A DNA stretch of 10,779 bases from Spirochaetales bacterium (lineage in GTDB: Bacteria; Spirochaetota; Spirochaetia; SZUA-6; DRHE01): the NCBI GenBank assembly GCA_016930895.1, contig JAFGFV010000312.1, forward strand, positions 1 to 10,779, written 5' to 3'. A program made the position numbers and the translations under genes. Shown here piece by piece: positions 1-5,113 of the stretch (position 1 is its first letter; each line of letters starts with the position of its first letter). Under the pieces are notes generated by a model. It made no database searches, had not been told where the DNA came from, and was given only the letters and a program-made list of their open reading frames with translations.

Positions 1-2
1 CG

Positions 3-485
3 GTGCTCAAGGCCTCCGAGGCGGCCAAGGCGGAGGTGGTCATGCACGAGGCCCTGTCCTCCGTGGACGTCCCGGCCATCATCCTGGCCGAGACCTCGGA
101 GGCCTCGGCCTCCGTGCTGCGGGCCCGCCTGGTGGACCGAGGGCAGAGGGCCGAGTACCTCCTCGACCTGGACATCGAGCAGTACGGGCTGCGGGCGCCC
201 TCCTGGGGCAGCGCCGTATCGCTGCACCTGCGCCTGACCCCGAGCCTGTACCACGACAGGGACGGAAAGATCGCCTGGCGGCGCAAGGACATCACGATCG
301 ACGTCCCGGCAAGCCCCGACATGTTCGGTCTGGGCGGCGTAGGGGGTGATATCATGACCGCTGCGATGCTGGCGACCCTGACCGTGGAGCAGCTGGAGGA
401 AGGCTTCCGCGTGCTCGCCCGTGAGTCCGGGCGCACGGTGATACGCCTGCTGGAGGAGGACCTCTACCGCGCGCGCTACCGGTAG
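3..485 (+). CDS. Hypothetical protein, 3' part (5' end outside the window)
   Basis: The open frame runs in from the left edge and ends at TAG 483-485, giving at least 160 residues. The GTG at position 3 has no visible upstream context, so the true start is most likely outside the window. I do not recognise the family. The middle (about residues 45-105) alternates hydrophobic and polar residues as beta-strands do (around AEYLLDLDIEQYGL and AVSLHLRLTPSLY), with a W-RR-KDI segment. The end (about 117-155) is helical and charged (LEEGFRVLARESGRTVIRLLEEDLY). This mixed alpha/beta look resembles small periplasmic or lipoprotein domains, but no signal peptide can be judged because the N-terminus is missing. 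Codon use (GC-rich third positions) supports real coding. The downstream DUF1361 gene is 102 nt away on the same strand. Function unknown. Confidence 0.72.
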   Translation: MLKASEAAKAEVVMHEALSSVDVPAIILAETSEASASVLRARLVDRGQRAEYLLDLDIEQYGLRAPSWGSAVSLHLRLTPSLYHDRDGKIAWRRKDITIDVPASPDMFGLGGVGGDIMTAAMLATLTVEQLEEGFRVLARESGRTVIRLLEEDLYRARYR

Positions 486-496
486 AGGCGCCCGGC

Positions 497-532
497 CGGC
501 CGCCACGACCGCCGCGACCACCACGACCGCCA
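497..532. repeat. Four-copy 9-bp tandem repeat
   Basis: Four consecutive 9-bp units lie between the first gene and the DUF1361 gene: CGGCCGCCA, CGACCGCCG, CGACCACCA and CGACCGCCA (consensus CGACCGCCA, one to two changes per copy). The tract follows the stop codon of the first gene by 11 nt and is non-coding. It may be a slippage-prone minisatellite. No function is evident. Confidence 0.6.
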
Positions 533-537
533 CCCGA

Positions 538-567
538 TTGCCCAAGAGCCTGCAAGCCGGATACAGT
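538..567 (+). promoter_or_regulatory. Candidate sigma70-type promoter for the DUF1361 gene
   Basis: TTGCCC (538-543) and TACAGT (562-567) are spaced by 18 bp. Each matches four of six consensus positions. The predicted transcription start would lie about 14 nt before the ATG at 588. A GGAAGA at 575-580 could serve as a modest Shine-Dalgarno. This is motif reading only. The gene could instead be read through from the gene on its left. Confidence 0.25.
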
Positions 568-587
568 GGGGCCCGGAAGACGCACGC

Positions 588-1331
588 ATGGACGGGAACG
601 TCTCGCTTCGACCTTGGATTCCCCTGACCCTGGCCCTGGCGGTAGCCTCCTGCGGCTGCCTGCTCATGATCGTTCTGCGGGTGGCGGTGACCGGGTCCAT
701 CCGCTACACCTTCCTGCTGTGGAACCTGTTCCTGGCCTGGATTCCGTACTTCCTGGCCCTGGCCGTGCGCCGCATCGCCGTGGGGCGGCCCCTGGCTGCG
801 GACACCCCCGTGGCGGCGGGGATCGCCGTGGGGATCAAGCCGCTGGCCGTGGTGCTGGCCCTGGCGTGGCTGTTCTTCTACCCCAACGCCCCGTACATCC
901 TGACCGACTTCATCCACGTGATCCGCAACCCGGTCGAGGTCCAGCCGCCGCTCCCCTTGATCACCGAGAACGCCCTGCTGTGGTACGACATCATCCTGAA
1001 CTCCGCGTTCGCCTTCATCGGGCACATCATCGGCCTGATTTCCCTGCTGATCCTGCACCGCACCATACGCCGGCGCTGGAACCGCCGCCTCGGCTGGGGC
1101 TTTGCGGTGGTAGCCACCGGCCTCGGGGGGTATGGAATCTACCTAGGGCGCTTCGAACGGCTGAACAGCTGGGACATCGCCCGGGAGCCGGTGCGGACCC
1201 TGGGCATCGCCTTCGCCAACCTGGTCAACCTGAAGGCGGTGGCGGTGAGCCTGGCCTTCGCCCTGTTCATCTTCCTGACCTACCTGGCGGTGTACTACCT
1301 GTACGAGACCGCGCGCAAGAGCCGGGCGTAA
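588..1331 (+). CDS. DUF1361 family integral membrane protein
   Basis: This 247-residue polytopic membrane protein has the hallmark conserved blocks of DUF1361: LLWNLFLAWIPY (43-54), YPNAPYILTDFIHV (98-111), a WYDIIL...FAFIGHIIGLISL helix (132-153) and GIYLGRFERLNSWD (183-196). Six or seven hydrophobic segments are visible (about 10-31, 40-60, 76-98, 132-155, 168-187, 205-236). The conserved NAPY-TDF-H and LGRF-R-NSWD residues lie at membrane edges and may form a polar site, which is inference. The family has no established biochemical role. The length is about usual for it. The ATG start is preceded by GGAAGA seven nt upstream. An alternative start in the same frame was not evident. A hairpin followed by TTTT lies 23 nt after the stop, suggesting the transcript ends there and that the gene is mono- or bicistronic with the gene to its left. 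Confidence 0.93.
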   Translation: MDGNVSLRPWIPLTLALAVASCGCLLMIVLRVAVTGSIRYTFLLWNLFLAWIPYFLALAVRRIAVGRPLAADTPVAAGIAVGIKPLAVVLALAWLFFYPNAPYILTDFIHVIRNPVEVQPPLPLITENALLWYDIILNSAFAFIGHIIGLISLLILHRTIRRRWNRRLGWGFAVVATGLGGYGIYLGRFERLNSWDIAREPVRTLGIAFANLVNLKAVAVSLAFALFIFLTYLAVYYLYETARKSRA

Positions 1332-1353
1332 GGCAGTTCCCGCCGCCGGTTTT

Positions 1354-1374
1354 TGGGAATGGTTCCCACGTTTT
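1354..1374 (+). terminator. Probable intrinsic terminator after the DUF1361 gene
   Basis: The sequence TGGGAATGGTTCCCA (1354-1368) forms a 6-bp stem with a 3-nt loop. It is followed by CG and then TTTT (1371-1374). It starts 22 nt beyond the DUF1361 stop codon. The stem is short and the T-run is offset by two bases, so efficiency may be modest. The opposite strand has no T-run after this hairpin, so it fits only plus-strand transcription. Confidence 0.45.
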
Positions 1375-1401
1375 CCCGGGGGTGGGTGCCGTGCCCTACG
1401 G

Positions 1402-1441
1402 AAAACCCGCAATTTTGAAGTTTGAACTTGAAAATCGCGGG
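1402..1441 (-). terminator. Long hairpin, probable intrinsic terminator for the DUF4892-like gene
   Basis: Positions 1406-1441 form a nearly perfect inverted repeat centred on 1423/1424. The arms are CCCGC, ATTTT and AAGTT, pairing with AACTT, AAAAT and GCGGG. They give 15 base pairs interrupted by one A-C and one G-G mismatch. Read on the minus strand the hairpin is followed immediately by TTTTCC (1405 down to 1400), the layout of an intrinsic terminator. It lies about 80 nt past the stop of the minus-strand gene at 1523. On the plus strand it is followed by AAATTC, a poor terminator tail. The inner part of the stem is strikingly AT-rich for this genome. Confidence 0.6.
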
Positions 1442-1522
1442 AAATTCTGAACGCTCGAAGCCCCTTGCCCGGGAGCTTGGGTCATCTTGTCCCCCACGCT
1501 CCGCCGGCGGTCCCCTTCAGGA

Positions 1523-2626
1523 TCAGAAGAACAAGCTCACCGCCACCGCCGCCGTTGGGATCGTGGCCGTGAGCTCGTAGCTGTCGTTCACCGTAGTCTC
1601 CGTGGTTTCGACCCAGAACGGGTGAACCACCCCCGAGATCATGAAATGCTCGCCCAGGTGGTAGTTCAGGCCGACTCGCAGGCCCGCGCGCAGGTAGAAG
1701 ACGTAGTCCTCGTCCCCGGCAAGCATGATGGCGTGGTGCGCCTCCGCCCCGAAGCTGATGTCCAGCGGATCCGAAGGTCGGAACAGGAAAGCGGTATGGG
1801 CGCCGATCTTGATCCGGTTGTTGTCGGGCCAGTCGCCGCCCGGGAATCCGTCGTAGAGCACGGCCTGGGCCTTGAGGGCGAACTCGAAGCGGTTCGCACA
1901 GAGGATCAGTCCCAAAAAGGTGTCGCTCGACATCTGCAGCCCGAACTGCAGGGGCCGGCGCAGGGCCTTGCGGGCAGGAGCGGCGCCGGGCTCCTCGGCC
2001 CCCGAAGCCCCGCCTGCCGGCTCCTCGCCGGGTCCTGCCACGCTGGAGATCTTGCCCGCCTGTCCGCCCACCTCGACCACGTCGAGCTTGTAGACCGGGT
2101 AGTCCCACCACCCCTGTGAGACGATCAGGCTGACGTAGATCTCCGTGGCGGCGTCCCCGGACCGGGCCACCAGCACGTAGGAAAACTCCGGGTTTCCCTG
2201 GGTGATCGGCGCCGAGTGGTTCCATCCGGGGTCGTTGGCGAAGGGCGCCAGGTCGTAGAAGGCCGCCAGGTACCTGTCTCCGCACGCGGACTTTTCGCAG
2301 TCGAACAGCACCTCGAACCCCTTGGAGTCCAAGAGCTGCCGGTAGGCGGTGAAGACCTCGAAAGAGGATGCCCCCTGCGGGCCGGCGTACAGGGTCATCA
2401 GCACCTTACCCTCCACCGTCTTGGTTGCGATGACCGCACCGCCCTCCGCGGGTTCGAGCCCGAGGGCGTACCGGTCGAGGTTGCTCGACTCCTGGTGGAT
2501 CACCGTGGAGCCTTCGTACCGCCCGACCAGCGCATGATCGTAGTACTCCTCCGAATAGACCGCGACCGCGGCCAGCGACAGGATCAGTGCCGCGGCCACC
2601 AAGGCTCTGCGTCTGGATGTTTTCAC
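1523..2626 (-). CDS. Secreted DUF4892-like protein with C-terminal outer-membrane beta-barrel
   Basis: With the chosen start this is a 367-residue exported protein. A signal peptide (MKTSRRR, then a hydrophobic run to about residue 24) is followed by a DUF4892-like domain (about 30-170). That domain includes RYEGSTVIHQESSNLDRYAL (36-55), a Y-GP-G-SSFEVF--Y stretch (80-95) and GFEVLFDCEKSACG (103-116), whose Cys110 and Cys115 probably form a disulfide. An Ala/Pro/Glu-rich linker (about 197-225) leads to a region of alternating hydrophobic residues (226-367) ending in SLFF, like the terminal strand signal of outer-membrane barrels. I chose the GTG at 2626 because GGAGGG sits 4-5 nt before it, whereas the in-frame ATG at 2638 has no ribosome-binding site. 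The function of DUF4892 is unknown. The domain assignment is recalled from its pattern and the barrel is inferred. The gene is monocistronic and divergent from the next gene. Confidence 0.85.
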   Translation of the reverse strand: MKTSRRRALVAAALILSLAAVAVYSEEYYDHALVGRYEGSTVIHQESSNLDRYALGLEPAEGGAVIATKTVEGKVLMTLYAGPQGASSFEVFTAYRQLLDSKGFEVLFDCEKSACGDRYLAAFYDLAPFANDPGWNHSAPITQGNPEFSYVLVARSGDAATEIYVSLIVSQGWWDYPVYKLDVVEVGGQAGKISSVAGPGEEPAGGASGAEEPGAAPARKALRRPLQFGLQMSSDTFLGLILCANRFEFALKAQAVLYDGFPGGDWPDNNRIKIGAHTAFLFRPSDPLDISFGAEAHHAIMLAGDEDYVFYLRAGLRVGLNYHLGEHFMISGVVHPFWVETTETTVNDSYELTATIPTAAVAVSLFF

Positions 2627-2669
2627 GATTCCCTCCATAAAGGAGACGCCGGATTGTCCCCTGGATCAA

Positions 2670-2698
2670 AGTATAGAGCGCGCTCGGCGGCCCCACAA
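2670..2698 (-). promoter_or_regulatory. Candidate promoter for the DUF4892-like gene
   Basis: On the minus strand, TATACT (complement of 2670-2675, five of six matches to the -10 consensus) lies 17 bp downstream of TTGTGG (complement of 2693-2698, only TTG matching). The predicted start of transcription is near 2663, leaving a leader of about 37 nt to the GTG start. The strong -10 and exact 17-bp spacing favour this call over chance. Confidence 0.45.
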
Positions 2699-2716
2699 CC
2701 TCGCCGGGCAACCGCC

Positions 2717-2745
2717 TTGAACTTTCTCTCCCCTGCCGGCATCAT
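2717..2745 (+). promoter_or_regulatory. Weak candidate promoter for the 8-TM protein gene
   Basis: TTGAAC (2717-2722) and CATCAT (2740-2745) each match four of six consensus positions and are separated by 17 bp. The -10 lies in the loop of an inverted repeat, GCCGG (2735-2739) and CCGGC (2751-2755), which could be a regulator site. The start codon is at 2791 with GGAGGAG at 2777-2783. This is motif reading only. Confidence 0.25.
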
Positions 2746-2790
2746 GGAAACCGGCTTTGCCGCCCAGTATTTCACCGGAGGAGACGCCCT

Positions 2791-3672
2791 ATGAAACCGT
2801 CCCGCGCCGCCTTCTGGCTGTCGATCCTGGTCGCCGTTCTGGGGGTCGCCGCGGCCGCCGCCGGCCTGTTCTGGACCAAGGGCGCCGGCCCGCAGAGCTT
2901 CGAGACCCTGCGCGGGCAGACCGTGGAACTATTTGCGCGTGGCCTGTACCGCTACGACTCGGTGTTCACCGGCGCCAACTACCAGGGCCAAGACGCGGTC
3001 GTCCTGTTCCTGGGCGTGCCGCTGCTGGCGCTGGCGGCGGCCTTCTATCGCCGGGGCTCCCGGAAGGGCGCCCTCCTTCTGGCCGGAATCCTCTCCTTCT
3101 TCCTGTACGTATACGCATCGATGGCCCTCGGGGCCGCGTACAACCCTCTCTTCTTGGCGTACGTGGCGCTGTTCTCGGCCAGCTTTTTCGCCCTGATCCT
3201 GACCCTTGGCTCGATTGGCACCCTGCCGTCGGTCGTGGTGGAGCGCCTGCCGCGCCTGGGGCCGGCCCTGTTCATGTTCGCCGGGGGGGTTGTCACCCTG
3301 GTCGTGTGGCTCGCTCCGCTGATCGCCTCGATGTTGGCAGGCCGCCCGCCGGAGCTCCTGGGCGGCTACGCCACCATGGTCACCGACGCCCTGGACCTGG
3401 CGATCATCATGCCCGCCACCTTCGCAGTCGGGGCCCTGATCCTGCGCCGCTCCTCCCGGGGGTACACCCTGGCCTTCCCGCTTCTGGGCATCATCATCAT
3501 GCTGCTGCCGACCATCGCCCTGGGCACGGTGAGCCAGCTCCGGGCCGGCATATCCTACGGCATCGGGGAGATCGTGGGGCCGATCGCCGGATTCGCCCTG
3601 CTGGGGGCCCTGGCCGTCTGGGTGCTCGTCGCTATCCTGCCGCGCCTGCCTGACGAATTGGATTCCCGCTGA
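2791..3672 (+). CDS. Uncharacterised 8-TM integral membrane protein
   Basis: This 293-residue protein has about eight hydrophobic helices (near residues 8-28, 69-86, 92-113, 118-141, 159-182, 199-218, 225-246 and 262-284). Between helices 1 and 2 lies a large non-cytoplasmic-looking loop containing RGLYRYDSVFTGANYQGQDA (50-69). I recall this as the signature of a widespread family of uncharacterised membrane proteins that also share a YVYASMALGAAYN segment (106-118) and a following LFLAYVALFSAS helix. No catalytic or transport motif with a known role is visible. The start is secure: GGAGGAG lies seven nt before the ATG. The gene is divergent from the DUF4892-like gene and is followed 83 nt later by a lipoprotein gene with its own promoter. 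The Tyr/Asn/Gln/Asp-rich loop is the most likely functional site, which is inference. Confidence 0.88.
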   Translation: MKPSRAAFWLSILVAVLGVAAAAAGLFWTKGAGPQSFETLRGQTVELFARGLYRYDSVFTGANYQGQDAVVLFLGVPLLALAAAFYRRGSRKGALLLAGILSFFLYVYASMALGAAYNPLFLAYVALFSASFFALILTLGSIGTLPSVVVERLPRLGPALFMFAGGVVTLVVWLAPLIASMLAGRPPELLGGYATMVTDALDLAIIMPATFAVGALILRRSSRGYTLAFPLLGIIIMLLPTIALGTVSQLRAGISYGIGEIVGPIAGFALLGALAVWVLVAILPRLPDELDSR

Positions 3673-3685
3673 GCGGTGCTATACT
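3658..3685 (+). promoter_or_regulatory. Extended -10 promoter for the small lipoprotein gene
   Basis: TATACT (3680-3685) matches five of six -10 positions. It is preceded by TG at 3677-3678 in the extended -10 position. A weak -35 candidate, TTGGAT (3658-3663), lies 16 bp upstream and overlaps the 3' end of the preceding coding sequence. The leader to the start codon at 3756 would be about 63 nt. Confidence 0.5.
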
Positions 3686-3711
3686 CTGACGAAACAACCG
3701 AGTTCCGGGTT

Positions 3712-3740
3712 GGACCACGAGCGCTTCCTGGGACCACAAC
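3712..3740 (+). repeat. Two direct GGACCAC repeats in the lipoprotein leader
   Basis: GGACCAC occurs at 3712-3718 and again at 3731-3737, 19 bp apart, or close to two helical turns. Both lie downstream of the predicted transcription start and just before the ribosome-binding site AGGAGGA (3744-3750). They could be a regulator or translational control element, but a 7-bp repeat is also compatible with chance. Confidence 0.25.
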
Positions 3741-3755
3741 GACAGGAGGACTTCC

Positions 3756-4208
3756 ATGATGAAACGAACCAAGAGAGCAAGGAAGGGACGCGTGCTGGTC
3801 GCGCTCGCGGGAGCAGCCGTCCTCGTGCTGAGTTTCCTGCTGGCAGGATGCACCGATGACGGCATCTTGAGCGGGACCATCACCTACAACTTCTTCGAGG
3901 ACGGCGACTGCTACGTGGTGCTGGACCAGGACACCGACGTCACCAACGGCTATGCGGTGCGCGTGATACTCTCCGTATCGGCCGCGGACACATCGGTCAG
4001 CTACGAACTGGACACGGCGGCCGTGGCCCCCGGCTCGTACTATCTGATGGGCGCCTACGATCACGGGGTGGGCAACATGGACCCCGACGATCCTTCGGTG
4101 TGGGAAGCCGTCGGCTGGGAGGGCAGCGCCGACGAGAACCCGCCCCCTTCGCCCACCGTTTCCGAGCTCAGCGGGGTCTACGATTTCTCGCTGACCGGAC
4201 TGCCGTAA
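3756..4208 (+). CDS. Small putative lipoprotein of unknown function
   Basis: This 150-residue precursor has a strongly basic n-region (MMKRTKRARKGR), a hydrophobic core and the lipobox LLAGC, with the lipidated Cys at residue 32. Residue +2 is Thr rather than Asp, so under the enterobacterial rule it would not be held in the inner membrane. The mature part (about 118 residues) is acidic and rich in beta-type segments: GTITYNFFEDGDCYVVLDQD (40-59), YAVRVILSVSAADTSVSYEL and APGSYYLMGAYDHG (91-104). It has a Pro-rich, Asp-rich region near 109-134. The pattern resembles small beta-sandwich lipoproteins, but I do not recognise a family. The start is ATG 3756 or ATG 3759, the latter with better spacing from AGGAGGA. 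The gene has its own extended -10 promoter. The AKR gene begins 72 nt downstream and may be partly read through. Confidence 0.85.
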   Translation: MMKRTKRARKGRVLVALAGAAVLVLSFLLAGCTDDGILSGTITYNFFEDGDCYVVLDQDTDVTNGYAVRVILSVSAADTSVSYELDTAAVAPGSYYLMGAYDHGVGNMDPDDPSVWEAVGWEGSADENPPPSPTVSELSGVYDFSLTGLP

Positions 4209-4225
4209 GGGGCAGGGCTGCCGCT

Positions 4226-4241
4226 GGCCCCGGGGGGGGCC
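4226..4241 (+). other. GC-only hairpin with an eight-G run
   Basis: GGCCCC (4226-4231) pairs with GGGGCC (4236-4241) around a GGGG loop. The site includes an uninterrupted run of eight G (4232-4239). It is flanked by further G runs (4209-4212, 4215-4217, 4251-4254). No T-run follows, so it is not a classical intrinsic terminator. It could pause transcription or attenuate read-through from the lipoprotein gene into the AKR gene. The role is inferred. Confidence 0.35.
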
Positions 4242-4280
4242 GAGCCCCGAGGGGAGGCGCACACACACAAGGAGAACGTG

Positions 4281-5105
4281 ATGGACCTGAAGAGCACGGT
4301 AGCTCTGGCCAACGGGGTGGAGATCCCCTGGGTGGGACTCGGGGTGTACTTGTCGAAACAGGGCAGGGAGACCGAACAGGCGGTGCGCTGGGCCCTGGAG
4401 ATCGGCTACCGCCACATCGACACGGCGGCGCTCTACGAGAACGAGGAAGACGTGGGCAAAGCCCTGCGGGCCAGCGGCGTTCCGCGAGAGGAGGTGTTCG
4501 TCACCACCAAGGTGTGGAACTCTGACCAGGGCTACGAGAAAACCCTGGCCGCCTTCGACGCCAGCCGGCGCAAGCTCGGCCTGGAGGTGGTGGACCTGTA
4601 CCTAGTGCACTGGCCGGTCAAGGGCAAGTACAGGGACACCTGGCGCGCCCTGGAGAAGCTGTACGCCGAAGGCAAGGTGCGGGCCATCGGGGTCAGCAAC
4701 TTCCTGGTGCACCAGCTCGAAGACCTCCTGGGCGCCGCGGAGGTGCCCCCCATGGTGAACCAGGTGGAGTTTCACCCCTTCCTGGTGCAGAAGCCCCTGC
4801 TGGAGTTCGGCCGCAGGAAGGAGATCCGCCACCAGGCCTGGAGCCCCCTGACCCGGGGGCAGATGCTCCAGCACGAGGCCATCAGCGCTGTGGCCCGCAA
4901 GCACGGACGCACGAACGCCCAGGTGCTGATCCGCTGGGACCTGGAGCTCGGGGTGGTCACGATCCCCAAGTCGGTCCACCGCGACCGCATCCTCGAGAAC
5001 AGCCGGGTCTTCGACTTCGAGCTCGACGCAGAGGACATGGCCCGTTTCGAAAGCCTGGACAGCGGCACCCGGATCGGCCCCGACCCGGCCAACTTCGACT
5101 TCTGA
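4281..5105 (+). CDS. NADPH-type aldo/keto reductase (AKR5-like)
   Basis: This 274-residue (alpha/beta)8-barrel reductase would reduce aldehydes or ketones to alcohols with NAD(P)H in the cytoplasm. The catalytic tetrad is complete: Asp47, Tyr52 (HIDTAALYENE), Lys77 (VTTKVW) and His110 (YLVHWPV). GVSNF (137-141) and NQVEFHPF (160-167) are typical. The coenzyme loop IPKSVHRDR holds Lys230, Ser231 and Arg236, spaced as the residues that bind the 2'-phosphate of NADPH in 2,5-diketo-D-gluconate reductase, so NADPH is expected. The C-terminus (GTRIGPDPANFDF) also fits the AKR5 group. The length is normal. I prefer ATG 4281 because AAGGAG lies six nt before it; GTG 4278 is too close. The stop is eight nt before the GlcD-like gene, so the two are surely cotranscribed. 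The natural substrate cannot be read from the sequence. Confidence 0.95.
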   Translation: MDLKSTVALANGVEIPWVGLGVYLSKQGRETEQAVRWALEIGYRHIDTAALYENEEDVGKALRASGVPREEVFVTTKVWNSDQGYEKTLAAFDASRRKLGLEVVDLYLVHWPVKGKYRDTWRALEKLYAEGKVRAIGVSNFLVHQLEDLLGAAEVPPMVNQVEFHPFLVQKPLLEFGRRKEIRHQAWSPLTRGQMLQHEAISAVARKHGRTNAQVLIRWDLELGVVTIPKSVHRDRILENSRVFDFELDAEDMARFESLDSGTRIGPDPANFDF

Positions 5106-5113
5106 CCGCGCCC

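Noticed and set aside
1482..2285. A minus-strand frame overlapping the DUF4892-like gene in another register
   Set aside because: It has a Gly/Arg/Pro-rich composition and no domain. The DUF4892-like frame has a signal peptide, a good ribosome-binding site and family motifs.
2627..2638. The in-frame ATG at 2638 as start of the DUF4892-like gene
   Set aside because: No ribosome-binding site precedes it. GGAGGG lies between it and the GTG at 2626, which gives a standard signal peptide start.
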